NCBI GenBank assembly: GCA_049792875.1
Contig: JBARBI010000031.1
Span: 1-64,000 of the forward strand
Direction: 5' to 3'
Source of the DNA: Sulfotelmatobacter sp049792875
GTDB lineage: Bacteria > Acidobacteriota > Terriglobia > Terriglobales > Acidobacteriaceae
Length of the DNA: 64,000 nt
Shown: piece after piece, positions 7,791 to 17,863 of the stretch
Layout of the letters: every line of letters starts with the position of its first letter
How positions within the stretch are numbered: position 1 is the stretch's first letter
The notes under the pieces: generated by a model
The model's input: only the letters and a program-made list of their open reading frames with translations
Databases searched by the model: none
What the model was told of the DNA's origin: nothing
Program-made: the position numbers and the translations under genes

Positions 7791-9185
7791 CACTAGCCCC
7801 TGATCCAGCATCGCATTGGCTACCTTCAGGAAGCCGCCGATGTTGGCGCCGTTCACCAGGTTGCCGGGCGTGCCGTATTTCTCGGCCGTTTCGAAGCAGT
7901 TCTTGTGAATGGCGATCATGATCTTGTGCAGACGATCGTCTACTTCCTCGCGGGTCCAGCTCAGCCGTGCGCTGTTCTGGGCCATTTCGAGGCCAGACGT
8001 CGCCACGCCGCCCGCATTGGCAGCCTTGGCCGGTCCGTACAGAATCTTGGCATCGAGGAACATCTTGGTGGCGTCGAGGGTCGAGGGCATGTTCGCGCCT
8101 TCGGCGACCAGTTTGATGCCGTTCTTGATGAGGTTCGCCGCGTCTTTCGCGGTGATCTCGTTTTGCGTGGCGCTGGGGAAGGCGCAGTCCGCTTTGATGT
8201 TCCACAGCGGGTTGTGCTCCAGCTTGATATCCGTGGGCATGAAGATCGCTTTCTTGTAATGATCGGCATAGTCACGAATGCGCCCACGCTTGACGTTCTT
8301 CAGTTCGATGACGAACGCCAGCTTCTCGCGGTCGATTCCGTCCGGATCGTAAATCACGCCGTTCGAGTCCGAGACCGTAACCGGCTTGGCGCCCAGATCG
8401 AGCAGTTTCTCGACCGTGTACTGCGACACGTTCCCACTGCCAGAAACCAGGCAGAGCTTGCCTTCGAGAGAATCTTTCTTGCTCTTTAGCATTTCGGCGG
8501 CGAAGTAGACGCACCCGTAGCCAGTGGCTTCGGGACGAATCAGAGAACCGCCCCAGTTCAGACCCTTGCCGGTCAGAACGCCGGTGAATTCATTGCGCAG
8601 CCGCTTGTACTGGCCAAACAGGAAACCGATCTCCCGTCCGCCCACGCCGATGTCGCCGGCCGGGACGTCGGTGTCCGGCCCAATGTGCCGCTGGAGTTCC
8701 GTCATGAAGCTCTGGCAGAAGCGCATCACTTCGTTGTCACTCTTGCCCTTGGGATCGAAATCGGAACCGCCCTTGCCGCCGCCCATGGGCAGCGTGGTGA
8801 GCGAGTTCTTGAAGACCTGTTCGAACGCCAGGAACTTCAGGATGCCGAGGTTGACCGAGGGATGGAAGCGGAGTCCGCCCTTGTAGGGGCCGATGGCGCT
8901 GTTCATCTCGATGCGGAATCCGCGGTTGATCTGGATGTTGCCCTGATCATCAAACCACGGCACGCGGAACATGATGACGCGCTCAGGCTCGACAATTCTT
9001 TCGAGCAAACGCGCGGACTGATACTCGGGGTGTTTCGCCAGCACTAACCGCAGAGAATCGAACACTTCTGCGACCGCCTGATGGAACTCGGGCTCGGCGG
9101 GGTTTTTCGCCTTCACACTGATCATCACGGATTCAATGTAGTCCCCGGGAGCCTTGATGCCGGGGTGCGTCATGACAGAACTCAT
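7788..9185 (-). CDS. gdhA: NADP-specific glutamate dehydrogenase
   Basis: This 465-residue protein catalyses the reversible amination of 2-oxoglutarate to glutamate. Features of the hexameric GdhA family are clear: the substrate-binding GPYKGGLRFHPSV (about residues 100-112), the catalytic lysine region PMGGGKGGSDFDPKGKSD (about 130-150), DVPAGDIGVGGREIGF, and a nucleotide-binding VSGSGNVSQYTVEKL. The start ATG 9185 has a strong GGAGG seven bases upstream. The promoter region carries two CRP/FNR-type palindromes centred 78.5 and 100.5 bases upstream. The gene is monocistronic between repeat elements. It provides ammonium assimilation or, in a fermenting cell, glutamate oxidation that links to the Vor/Nfn redox enzymes nearby. 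Confidence 0.95.
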   Translation of the reverse strand: MSSVMTHPGIKAPGDYIESVMISVKAKNPAEPEFHQAVAEVFDSLRLVLAKHPEYQSARLLERIVEPERVIMFRVPWFDDQGNIQINRGFRIEMNSAIGPYKGGLRFHPSVNLGILKFLAFEQVFKNSLTTLPMGGGKGGSDFDPKGKSDNEVMRFCQSFMTELQRHIGPDTDVPAGDIGVGGREIGFLFGQYKRLRNEFTGVLTGKGLNWGGSLIRPEATGYGCVYFAAEMLKSKKDSLEGKLCLVSGSGNVSQYTVEKLLDLGAKPVTVSDSNGVIYDPDGIDREKLAFVIELKNVKRGRIRDYADHYKKAIFMPTDIKLEHNPLWNIKADCAFPSATQNEITAKDAANLIKNGIKLVAEGANMPSTLDATKMFLDAKILYGPAKAANAGGVATSGLEMAQNSARLSWTREEVDDRLHKIMIAIHKNCFETAEKYGTPGNLVNGANIGGFLKVANAMLDQGLV

Positions 9186-9255
9186 AGTCCTACCTCCGTA
9201 GGTACAGCTTAGACATAATGCCGTTCTCCATTGTCGGCTTCCAGAGGAAAGAATC

Positions 9256-9271
9256 AGTGATATATCTCACC
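9256..9271. promoter_or_regulatory. CRP/FNR-type site, proximal, upstream of gdhA
   Basis: AGTGATATATCTCACC keeps the GTGA-N6-TCAC core. Its centre is 78.5 bases upstream of the gdhA start, exactly as for nfnAB. GACAAT, a possible -10 box, lies about 31 bases downstream of the centre on the minus strand. Confidence 0.5.
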
Positions 9272-9277
9272 GGCAGG

Positions 9278-9293
9278 GGTGATTGGGGTCACG
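9278..9293. promoter_or_regulatory. CRP/FNR-type site, distal, upstream of gdhA
   Basis: GGTGATTGGGGTCACG has the GTGA-N6-TCAC core. Its centre is 22 bp, about two helical turns, upstream of the proximal site, so two dimers could bind on the same face of the DNA. Confidence 0.5.
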
Positions 9294-9397
9294 TGGCGGG
9301 TTGTGGTTATGAATCAATGAGTTACGGAGAGTGTGGAAACGGGCGCGTAGTGATTCCACGGGTACCTCCCGCAACCGCATTTCACTCCGGAGAGCCT

Positions 9398-9581
9398 TGT
9401 CATTCTGAGCGCAGCGAAGAACCTATGCAATCAGCCGGCGCGAGCAGAGTACAGAGGTCCTTCGCTTCGCTCAGAGTCTGTGACTTTTTTAAAGTCGTCG
9501 AAAAGCGACGCTGCAAACAAACCAGTTATGACGACAAAATGGCCGAAAAATCAAAAAAGTCACAAACTCTCAGGAATGACA
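9398..9581. repeat. Long inverted-repeat element, family A with internal arms
   Basis: The outer ends are TGTCATTCTGAG (9398-9409) and CTCAGGAATGACA (9569-9581). Inside, GAGTCTGTGACTTTTTT and AAAAAAGTCACAAACTC form a second inverted pair. The left part matches the 7540 copy (GAAGAACCTATGCAAT, ACAGAGGTCCTTCGC). The element fills most of the 417-base gap between gdhA and hypE. Confidence 0.6.
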
Positions 9582-9602
9582 GAGCATTTGGGCGCGAGAG
9601 GC

Positions 9603-10673
<1,071 letters not shown>

Positions 10674-11728
10674 AGTGGTAATAGGCCGCGCACGCGCCCT
10701 CGGACGATACCATGGGAGCGCCCAGCGGATTCTCCGGCGTACACTTTACCGCGAACGCCGGACACTCGTGAGGCTTCTTGATGCCCTGCAGAATCAGTCC
10801 GCTGATGCACTCCGGCGACTCGTGCGCCGGTTCCCCGGAAAAGGGATAACGCCGGTTGGCATCGTATTTTTGGAAGCGGTCGCGCAACTGGAAGCCGCTG
10901 GCGGGAATCTCCCCCAGGCCGCGCCACTGCCGGTTCACCACCTCGAAGACTTCGACGATGCGTTCCTGCGCGGGTCGGTTCCCTTCCCGTCGAGTCGCGC
11001 GCACATATTGATTCTCGACCTCGTAGCGGCCTTCTTCCAGTTGGCTGACGGTCATGAGAATGCCTTCGAGAATGTCGAGCGGCTCGAAGACGGTGACGAC
11101 AATGGGGACCTGGTACTTCTCGGCAATTGGGAAGTATTCTTCGTAACCCATGATGGTGCATACGTGGCCCGCGGCCAGGAATCCCTGGACAACGCAGCTT
11201 TCCGATGAGAGCAGGGCTTCCATGGCGGGAGGAACCAGCACGTGCGAGACCAGCAGTGAAAAGTTATCAACGCCATCATGAGCGGCCTGCCACGCGGCCA
11301 TGGCATTCGCGGGCGCGGTAGTTTCGAAGCCGACGGCGAAGAAGACGACCTGGCGATCGGGGTTCGTTCTGGCGAGTTTGAGCGCGTCGAGGGGTGAATA
11401 GACGATGCGCACGTCGGCGCCTTCGGCCTTGGCGTCGAACAGGCTCTTCGAGGAACCGGGTACGCGCAGCATGTCGCCGAACGAACAAAAGATGACATCG
11501 GGACGCCGAGCGATGGCCACAGCTTTGTCGATCAACTCGATCGGCGTCACGCAGACAGGGCATCCGGGACCATGAACCAGGGTGATGTCATGGGGCAGCA
11601 GGTCTTCCAGCCCGCTCTTGACGATGGTGTGAGTCTGGCCGCCGCAGATTTCCATGACCGTCCAGGGGCGAGTCTGCTTTTTCCAGATAGCCTGCGCCAG
11701 CTGTTCAGCGGCTTTCTGATCGCGATAT

Positions 11729-11989
11729 TCACTGAGGAATTTCACCGAACTCCTCCTTTAAGCCGCCCATCTCCTCAAGATACTGGAAGACGCGCCGGGC
11801 TTCGTCCTCATCAATCACGCTGATGGCGAAGCCGACGTGGACGAGAACATATTTTCCGATTTCGGCTTCGGGAGTGTAGGCGAGATTGATCTCTTTGCGA
11901 ATGCCGCCGAAGTCGACTCGCCCGCGGCGGAAGGCGATGTCGCCGTCGTCCATGATTTCGACAACCTTGCCTGGAACAGCGAGACACAT
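11729..11989 (-). CDS. hypC: [NiFe]-hydrogenase maturation chaperone HypC
   Basis: This 86-residue protein begins MCLAVPGK, the signature of HypC/HupF, in which Met1 is removed to expose Cys2 as an iron ligand. The rest (VDFGGIRKEINLAYTPEAEIGKYVLVHVGFAI) is the small OB-fold that binds HypD and the immature large subunit. I chose ATG 11989 because the N-terminal Cys must be residue 2; a longer in-frame start is not compatible with function. It overlaps hypD. A palindromic repeat block separates it from hypF. Confidence 0.95.
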   Translation of the reverse strand: MCLAVPGKVVEIMDDGDIAFRRGRVDFGGIRKEINLAYTPEAEIGKYVLVHVGFAISVIDEDEARRVFQYLEEMGGLKEEFGEIPQ

Positions 11990-12040
11990 GTTGTGCCCTC
12001 CCTCAGCGGCTAAAGCCGGGTTCATCTTGGCGGCTTTTGT

Positions 12041-12119
12041 GGCACGACTGAAGTCGTGCCCGTCCCGATCGTCATAGCGCCGCCGTTTCGTCGGCTCTGG
12101 CGGACGGGTCTAGCGTCCG
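12041..12119. repeat. Palindromic repeat block between hypF and hypC
   Basis: GGCACGACTGAAGTCGTGCC (12041-12060) is a 9-bp stem with a 2-base loop. Further right, CGGACGGGTCTAGCGTCCG forms a second hairpin (about 12106-12120). These lie inside the hydrogenase locus, between co-oriented genes, and resemble palindromes elsewhere in the window in style but not exactly in sequence. Confidence 0.5.
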
Positions 12120-12161
12120 TGTGCCCATATTCTTCCCTGGCGCGTTGGCGGGAAGCCGGCG

Positions 12162-14375
12162 CTATATTTTGCTCATCACCGCTTGACCCAGCGCGATGCC
12201 GCCGTCGTTGGGCGGGACCCGCTGGTGCGTATGCACTACGAAACCTCGCGACTCTAAAACAGAGGCCGCGCGCTCGGTCAGATAACGATTCTGAAAAACG
12301 CCACCGCTGAGCACGATCTGCTTCGGCCCGGCGGAGGCGGCGACTTCCAGTATCCACTCGACTAACGCGTTGTGGAACCGAGCCGCGATGAGAGGTACCG
12401 CCACTCCAGCGATCCTGTCCGTCATTACTGCCTGAATCAGGGGAGACCAATCTCCACCGGGTAAAGGATACGCCTCTTCCGTGCGCAGAAGGCCGATTTC
12501 ATTTTCGAGGAGCATGGCAGCCTGGCCCTCAAAACGGTTCTCCCTGGCTACACCCGCGATGCAGGCCACCGCGTCAAAGAGTCGTCCCACGCTGGTTGTC
12601 GGCGCCACGTTAATTCTGCGCTCGAGCATATAGCGAACCTTGGGATCATCCAATCGGGGTTTCCCCTGCGATTGGGTTCCGACATCAGGGTGCTCCGGTT
12701 CCGCGCCAAAGACTTCGAACAGGAGACTGGCAGCCGAACGCCAGCCTTCACGGACGGCGGCATCGCCGCCCGGTAAACCAAACGAACGCAGGTGGGCGAT
12801 GCGTTCGAACTGATTCCCTTCCGCATGGAAGAATTCGCCGCCCCAGATGGCACGGTCGAGGCCGTATCCGGTGCCGTCCCAGGAAATGCCGAGGTAAGCT
12901 CCCTGCACGTTGTTCTCGGCGGCGCAGGCCGCGACGTGCGCTTGGTGGTGTTGCACGCGGATCACGGGGAGTCCCGAATTCTCCGCCCAGTGCGTGGACG
13001 CATAGTCGGGATGCAGGTCGCAGACGACGGCCTCTGGTTTGAAACGGTAGAGGCGGCACAGGTCATTGATCGCTTTTTCAAACGCGCCTCGGGCTTCGAC
13101 GCTTTCGAGATCGCCGATGTGCTGGCTGAGAAAAACGTCCTGGCCTACGCCAATGGCGACCGTGTTCTTGAGATGGCCACCGACCGCGAGCACCGGTGAA
13201 AGGATCTGGGAGACGTGAATGCCCAGCGGAGCGTAGCCGCGGGCGCGGCGGAGGATCCCCGCGCGTCCCCGCGTGAGGCGCACCACAGAATCGTCACAGG
13301 CGCGCACGATGGGGCGGTCGTGCATGAGGAAATGGTCCGCGATACCCTTGAGCCGAGCGACCGCTTCATCGTTGGCGATGGCGATGGGCTCGTCACTGCG
13401 GTTGCCGCTGGTGGCAATCAATGGGAAGCGGCAGTCCTGCATGAGCAGATGATGCAGCGGCGAGTAGGGCAGCATGACGCCGAGGTACGGTGAGCAGTGA
13501 GCCACATTCCACGCAATGTCGGTGCCGGGCTTGGGCTGCAGCAGGACGATAGGCGCGGCTTGCGATTCGAGTAGCTGCAGCTCGGCGGGGGATATCTCGC
13601 AATAGGCTCGAGCGATTTCGAGCGACGGCATCATCAAGGCGAATGGCTTCTCCTCGCGACGTTTGCGCTGTCGTAAGCGGGCCACCGCGTCGGGATTGCG
13701 GGCGTCGACGAGAAGCTGGAATCCTCCGATGCCTTTGAGGGCGACGATTTTTCCCTGAAGGAGGGCTTCGACCGCATCTTCGACCGTGCCGTCGAGATGT
13801 GGGCCGCACACCGGGCAGGCGTTGGGTTGCGCATGGAAGCGGCGGTTCGCAGGATTCGCGTATTCCTCGCGGCAACGCGCGCACAGCACAAAGTCACGCA
13901 TCGTGGTGTTAGGGCGGTCGTAGGGGATGTCAATCACGATGGTGTAGCGTGGACCGCAATTCGTGCAGTTGGTGAAGGGATATTCAAAGCGGCGGTTCGC
14001 GGGATCGAATAGTTCCTCGCGGCAGTCGGTGCAGGTGGCGAGATCGGGCAGAACGTTGACCGTCTTGCCGGAATCGTTGTCACTGGGGAGAATCTCGAAT
14101 CGAGTGGAGCCCTCGGCGGCAAGCCAGGCCGATTCGTGGACGGTCACGACCGAAGCCTTCGGACGTTCGTGCTCCAGTCTCTGCTCGAAAAGATTTAGCT
14201 GCGGGGGGGGACCTTCGACCTCCACGACAAGGCCCACGGAAGAATTCAGCACCCATCCGGTGAGCGACAGTTCTGTGGCCAGGCGGTAGACAAAGGGACG
14301 GAAGCCGACTCCCTGGACGGCTCCGCGGAGAGTGATGCGGAGGCGCTGGGTCGCGGGTTTTGCCGCAACTGTCAT
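12162..14375 (-). CDS. hypF: Carbamoyltransferase HypF
   Basis: HypF makes carbamoyl-adenylate from carbamoyl phosphate and transfers the carbamoyl group to HypE, the first step of cyanide ligand synthesis. The 737-residue sequence has the expected order: an acylphosphatase domain (GAVQGVGFRPFVYRLA, ~19-34), four CxxC pairs forming two zinc fingers (CTDCREELFDP, CTNCGPRY, CARCREEY, CPVCGP; ~115-190), a YrdC-like domain (KGIGGFQLLVDA), and a Kae1-like domain with HHQAHVAACAAE (~475) and LSGGVFQNRYLTE (~690). Length is normal. It is followed by hypC and preceded by the endopeptidase gene hoxW. Confidence 0.96.
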   Translation of the reverse strand: MTVAAKPATQRLRITLRGAVQGVGFRPFVYRLATELSLTGWVLNSSVGLVVEVEGPPPQLNLFEQRLEHERPKASVVTVHESAWLAAEGSTRFEILPSDNDSGKTVNVLPDLATCTDCREELFDPANRRFEYPFTNCTNCGPRYTIVIDIPYDRPNTTMRDFVLCARCREEYANPANRRFHAQPNACPVCGPHLDGTVEDAVEALLQGKIVALKGIGGFQLLVDARNPDAVARLRQRKRREEKPFALMMPSLEIARAYCEISPAELQLLESQAAPIVLLQPKPGTDIAWNVAHCSPYLGVMLPYSPLHHLLMQDCRFPLIATSGNRSDEPIAIANDEAVARLKGIADHFLMHDRPIVRACDDSVVRLTRGRAGILRRARGYAPLGIHVSQILSPVLAVGGHLKNTVAIGVGQDVFLSQHIGDLESVEARGAFEKAINDLCRLYRFKPEAVVCDLHPDYASTHWAENSGLPVIRVQHHQAHVAACAAENNVQGAYLGISWDGTGYGLDRAIWGGEFFHAEGNQFERIAHLRSFGLPGGDAAVREGWRSAASLLFEVFGAEPEHPDVGTQSQGKPRLDDPKVRYMLERRINVAPTTSVGRLFDAVACIAGVARENRFEGQAAMLLENEIGLLRTEEAYPLPGGDWSPLIQAVMTDRIAGVAVPLIAARFHNALVEWILEVAASAGPKQIVLSGGVFQNRYLTERAASVLESRGFVVHTHQRVPPNDGGIALGQAVMSKI

Positions 14376-14402
14376 AGTGCGAGTCGAGCCGCTGGCCCGA
14401 TT

Positions 14403-14885
14403 CTAAGGCTTGTTGGCCTGTGGGGGAAATGGAGCGAGCAATTGTTGGACCAGGGCTGCAATGCTCGCCACCAGCGCCGGAAGGGCGGCAACGACGACGG
14501 GCGAGAGCAATTCGCCGTGATCAAAACATTCGCCCGTCAACGTGACCGAAAATGCGAGGGGAGTGGCGGCGTAGAGCTGGCGGGCCAGCGCGATCACCGA
14601 ACCCGGGTAGAGTTGGTGCGAGAAGCGAGGCGCGCCTTCGGGCAGGTCGATCGGCGAAGAGCGTACTTCCCCGGGCTGACCGTTCCCCACCGTGCCAGCA
14701 TCCACAAAAATTACCGCTTCCACGCCGCTGAAGGTTTCGGCCAGTTCCGGCGCAAGTTGATGAGTGCGGAGAACCTCGACGTCCGGGCTGGAGAATTTCT
14801 TTTCCACTTCGTCGGCGGCACGCCATGCCAGGCCGTCGTCGCAGCGCATTGGATTGCCATAAGCGACGATGAGGACTCGGGGCAT
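14403..14885 (-). CDS. hoxW: Hydrogenase maturation endopeptidase HoxW
   Basis: The 160-residue protein belongs to the HyaD/HoxW family of nickel-dependent proteases that cut the C-terminal extension from the large subunit after metal insertion. It opens with VLIVAYGNPMRCDDGLAWRAAD, whose Asp is a nickel ligand, then has VIFVDAG (second acidic ligand, ~residues 57-63) and FSVTLTGECFDHGE with a conserved His (~ 120). It lies directly downstream of hoxH, whose product carries a cleavable tail, so substrate and enzyme are paired. Confidence 0.9.
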   Translation of the reverse strand: MPRVLIVAYGNPMRCDDGLAWRAADEVEKKFSSPDVEVLRTHQLAPELAETFSGVEAVIFVDAGTVGNGQPGEVRSSPIDLPEGAPRFSHQLYPGSVIALARQLYAATPLAFSVTLTGECFDHGELLSPVVVAALPALVASIAALVQQLLAPFPPQANKP

Positions 14886-14950
14886 GGGTGGGAGTCTATC
14901 GCGGAGAAGGTGCCGCCCTCACAGGACTCGGTTCTATTCACGTTCGCTCT

Positions 14951-14970
14951 CCCGGCACTTCCGTGCCGGG
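14951..14970. repeat. Perfect short palindrome between hoxH and hoxW
   Basis: CCCGGCACTTCCGTGCCGGG is an 8-bp stem with a TTCC loop, followed by GCCGCTGCTTCGCGGC. These hairpins are inside the hox transcript and could affect mRNA processing or ribosome flow between subunit and accessory genes. Confidence 0.5.
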
Positions 14971-15015
14971 CTTCCCCATGCCGCTGCTTCGCGGCTGGAG
15001 GCAAAGGCTGCTTAT

Positions 15016-16446
15016 TCAGCGGCGCGCTACTTGGTCGAGCACTTCCCCGTTGGGGCCGAGCAACTGGATGCGCAGCGGCATCTCGCCAAACGCGTGGGTA
15101 GAGCAACTCAGACAGGGGTCGTAACAGCGGATCACAGCCTCGACGCGGTTGAGCATTCCCGGCGTCAGGCGGTTGCCGTGCACGAAGTGCTTGGCCACCT
15201 GCAGGACGCTGCGGTTCATGGCCAGATTGTTTTGTCCGGTGGCGATGATGAGATTCACCCAGCGGATCAGACCCTGCTCGTCGATTTTGTAGTGATGAAA
15301 CAACGTGCCGCGCGGGGCTTCCGCGGCTCCGATACCCTCGAGCGCGTTGGGGCGAGCCACGGCCCGAACGTGCTTGGAGAGAATCTCGGGATCGTTCAGC
15401 AGTTGCTCCAGGCGCTCGATGCAATAAAGGATCTCGATGAGGCGAGCGTGGTGGTAGTGGAACGAACTGAGGACGGCAGTGCGCTGCAGTTCGTGAAATT
15501 CGGCCAGTTCCTGATCGGCTCGCGGCGTGCCACAGCGGTCGGCCACGTTGAGGCGAGCCAGAGGGCCGACGCGGTAAACGCCGTCGGGAAATCCCTTGGG
15601 CTTGTAGTACGCGGACTTGAGATAGCTCCAGGGCTCCACCTTTTCGCCAATGTAATCGTAGTACTGATTGGGGTCGAGATCGTCGGCGACCACATGGCCG
15701 GAGGCGTCGACGATGCGGAGCTTGCCGCCATAGAAAGTGAGGCCGTTGTCCTTCTTGACCAGGCCCATGAACAGCGTGGGAAAGTTGCCGAAGGTCGAGA
15801 TTTCTTCCCGGAAACCCTCCATCGTGCTTTTGAACCATTCCAGGGTGCGCTCGGCGATGGCGAGGGCATCAGGAATCGCCCAGAGAATGGCGTCCCGGTT
15901 CGCCTCGGTCAGCGGTTCGCTGACCCCGCCGGGAACGATCCATGCGGGATGAATGCGCTTGCCGCCCAGACGCTCGATGATGCGCTGACCGAACTGGCGC
16001 AGGCGGATTCCGTCGAGCGCGAGTTCGGGGTTTTTCTCGGCGACTCCGAAGATGTTGCTTTTTGCCGGATCAGCGTCCATGCCGAGGAGCAGGTCGGGTG
16101 ACGATAGGTGGAACAGACTCAAGGCATGCGATTGCGTGACCTGGGCGAGTCCGAAGATGCGGCGCAGTTTGTTGGCAGTGGGCGGAATCCTTACCGCCAG
16201 CAGCGAGTCGCACGCCTTCGCGGAGGCGATCAGGTGGCTGACCGGGCAGATGCCGCAGATACGCGCCATCAGCGATGGCATCTCGTAGAATGGCCGGCCT
16301 TCACACAGCTTCTCAAATCCGCGAAACTGGGTAACGTGAAAGCGGGCTTCCTCGACCCGGCCGTCTTCGTTCAAGTGGAGCGTGATCTTGGAATGGCCTT
16401 CAATGCGAGTAACCGGATCGATAACGATGCTGCTGCCCTGCTTCAC
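15016..16446 (-). CDS. hoxH: NAD-reducing hydrogenase large (catalytic) subunit HoxH
   Basis: HoxH carries the Ni-Fe site. The N-terminal ligand motif is RICGICPVSH (about residues 60-70) and the C-terminal one is CYDPCLSCSTHAFG. The roughly 25 residues after the DPCxxCxxH motif are the extension expected to be removed by HoxW. I place the start at GTG 16446, which has GGGAG seven bases upstream; an in-frame TTG ten codons earlier lacks this. At 476 residues it matches group 3d bidirectional hydrogenases. It follows hoxY with a short gap. Confidence 0.94.
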   Translation of the reverse strand: MKQGSSIVIDPVTRIEGHSKITLHLNEDGRVEEARFHVTQFRGFEKLCEGRPFYEMPSLMARICGICPVSHLIASAKACDSLLAVRIPPTANKLRRIFGLAQVTQSHALSLFHLSSPDLLLGMDADPAKSNIFGVAEKNPELALDGIRLRQFGQRIIERLGGKRIHPAWIVPGGVSEPLTEANRDAILWAIPDALAIAERTLEWFKSTMEGFREEISTFGNFPTLFMGLVKKDNGLTFYGGKLRIVDASGHVVADDLDPNQYYDYIGEKVEPWSYLKSAYYKPKGFPDGVYRVGPLARLNVADRCGTPRADQELAEFHELQRTAVLSSFHYHHARLIEILYCIERLEQLLNDPEILSKHVRAVARPNALEGIGAAEAPRGTLFHHYKIDEQGLIRWVNLIIATGQNNLAMNRSVLQVAKHFVHGNRLTPGMLNRVEAVIRCYDPCLSCSTHAFGEMPLRIQLLGPNGEVLDQVARR

Positions 16447-16485
16447 GAAATCTCCCTTGCGGCTTTCAGACTGCAACCTTCCGAG

Positions 16486-17019
16486 CTAGGAACCAAAACG
16501 AGTTTTTGAACTCACGTCCGGCTGCCGGCCCTCCAGCAGTTCCGAGACCACGTAATAGATCGTGTCGGCCGAGGGCGGACAACCTGGGACGAACACATCT
16601 ACGTTGACGAACTCGTGCACCGGGCGCGAATTGGGCAACAGCGCGGGCACGATCTGGTTGGGCACGCCGGGATCGAATGTGACATTCTCGCGATAAGCGC
16701 GATCGTAGACGGCCTTGGTGCCGAACGGATTTCGCATGCCCGGAACATTCGCCGTGACCGCGCAGTCCCCGAGCGAGACCAGAGTCTTCGTCCGCGCCCG
16801 CACGATCTTGATCTTGTGCAGGTCTTCTTCGCTGCTCACGGCCCCTTCGACCAGCGTCACGTCAACCTTTTCGGGAAATTCCTTAGCGTCAACCAGCGGA
16901 CTGTAGACGAGGTCAGCCATGCCGGCCACAGTGAGCAGCCGTTCATCCATATCGAGAAATGACATGTGGCAGCCGGAGCAGCCATCGAGCCACACTGTTG
17001 CGAGCCGCTTCTTACTCAT
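16486..17019 (-). CDS. hoxY: NAD-reducing hydrogenase small subunit HoxY
   Basis: The 177-residue protein passes electrons through one proximal [4Fe-4S] cluster between the HoxH Ni-Fe site and the diaphorase. It has WLDGCSGCHMSFLD at the N-terminus, SLGDCAVTANVPGMRN in the middle and VFVPGCPPSADTIYYV near the C-terminus, the four-cysteine set of HoxY. The short length, with no second Fe-S domain and no Tat signal, fits a soluble group 3d enzyme and not a membrane uptake hydrogenase. ATG 17019 is chosen; GTG 17028 is an alternative. Confidence 0.94.
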   Translation of the reverse strand: MSKKRLATVWLDGCSGCHMSFLDMDERLLTVAGMADLVYSPLVDAKEFPEKVDVTLVEGAVSSEEDLHKIKIVRARTKTLVSLGDCAVTANVPGMRNPFGTKAVYDRAYRENVTFDPGVPNQIVPALLPNSRPVHEFVNVDVFVPGCPPSADTIYYVVSELLEGRQPDVSSKTRFGS

Positions 17020-17030
17020 TGATCCCACGA

Positions 17031-17090
17031 GGGCTAAAGCCCCGTCCTTTCATCTGACGTACGCGGCCCTGAAGGGCCGCTCTTCCACCC
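17031..17090. repeat. Palindromic intergenic repeat, family B copy 2 (inverted), within the hox locus
   Basis: GGGCTAAAGCCCC and GCGGCCCTGAAGGGCCGC followed by TCTTCCAC are the reverse complement of the copy at 29681-29749. It lies in the 124-base gap between hoxU and hoxY, so it is transcribed with the hydrogenase genes. Confidence 0.65.
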
Positions 17091-17143
17091 GCATTTGTTT
17101 TTCCGCGCGATTCCACCCTCGTTCGTGTTGCCGCAATTCCAAC

Positions 17144-17863
17144 TCATTCGTTTTCTTCCCGCATCATGGTCAGGTAGGGCAGGAACTGCCGCCGCTTGAG
17201 CATCTCGGCAACCGAGCGCCCCTTTTCAAACAGCGCTCCAGTCGGGCATACATGCACGCACTTGCCGCAACTGGTGCAGGTTTCGGACGATCCCCACGGT
17301 TCGTTCAAGTCTGTGATGACCGCGGCATCGATGCCGCGGCCCATGACGTCCCAGGTATGCGCTCCCTCAATTTCGTCACAGACCCGCACGCAGCGGGTGC
17401 ACAGGATGCAGCGGTTATGGTCGATGACAAAGCGGTCGTGCGACGCGTCAACTTCCTCCTTGGGATAGCGATAGGGGAAGTGAACGTGGGTGATGCCGAG
17501 GCGCTGGGCCAGCATTTGCAGTTCGCAGTGTCCGTTGGAGACGCAGACCGAGCAGACGTGGTTGCGCTCGGTGAACAGCAGTTCCAGAATCATCCGTCGG
17601 TAGCCCTGCAGGCGTTCGGAGTCGGTGGTCACTTCCATGCCCTCTTCGACCGCCGTGACGCAAGCGGGGAGCAGTTTGTTCTGGCCCTTGATTTCGACCA
17701 GGCACAGGCGGCACGCTCCCACGTCGGAGAGTCCGTCCATCTCGCACAGGCGGGGAATAAAAATGCCATTCTGACGGGCGACATCGAGGATGGTTTCTTC
17801 CTGCCGTCCGCTTAAATCGCGGCCGTCGATCTTCAGCGTTTTGACGGGTGCGACGGCGCTCAT
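17144..17863 (-). CDS. hoxU: NAD-reducing hydrogenase diaphorase subunit HoxU (NuoG N-terminal-like)
   Basis: The 239-residue protein is an iron-sulfur electron wire. It has a [2Fe-2S] ferredoxin domain (CEMDGLSDVGACRLCLVE, later LPAC, ~residues 38-70), the His/Cys [4Fe-4S] motif HVCSVCVSNGHCEL (~100-113) and two ferredoxin-type [4Fe-4S] motifs (CILCTRCVRVCDE and CTSCGKCVHVCP, ~145-200). This is the order seen in HoxU and in the N-terminus of NuoG. ATG 17863 follows an AAGGGA ribosome site and overlaps the hoxF stop by four bases. Confidence 0.93.
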   Translation of the reverse strand: MSAVAPVKTLKIDGRDLSGRQEETILDVARQNGIFIPRLCEMDGLSDVGACRLCLVEIKGQNKLLPACVTAVEEGMEVTTDSERLQGYRRMILELLFTERNHVCSVCVSNGHCELQMLAQRLGITHVHFPYRYPKEEVDASHDRFVIDHNRCILCTRCVRVCDEIEGAHTWDVMGRGIDAAVITDLNEPWGSSETCTSCGKCVHVCPTGALFEKGRSVAEMLKRRQFLPYLTMMREENE

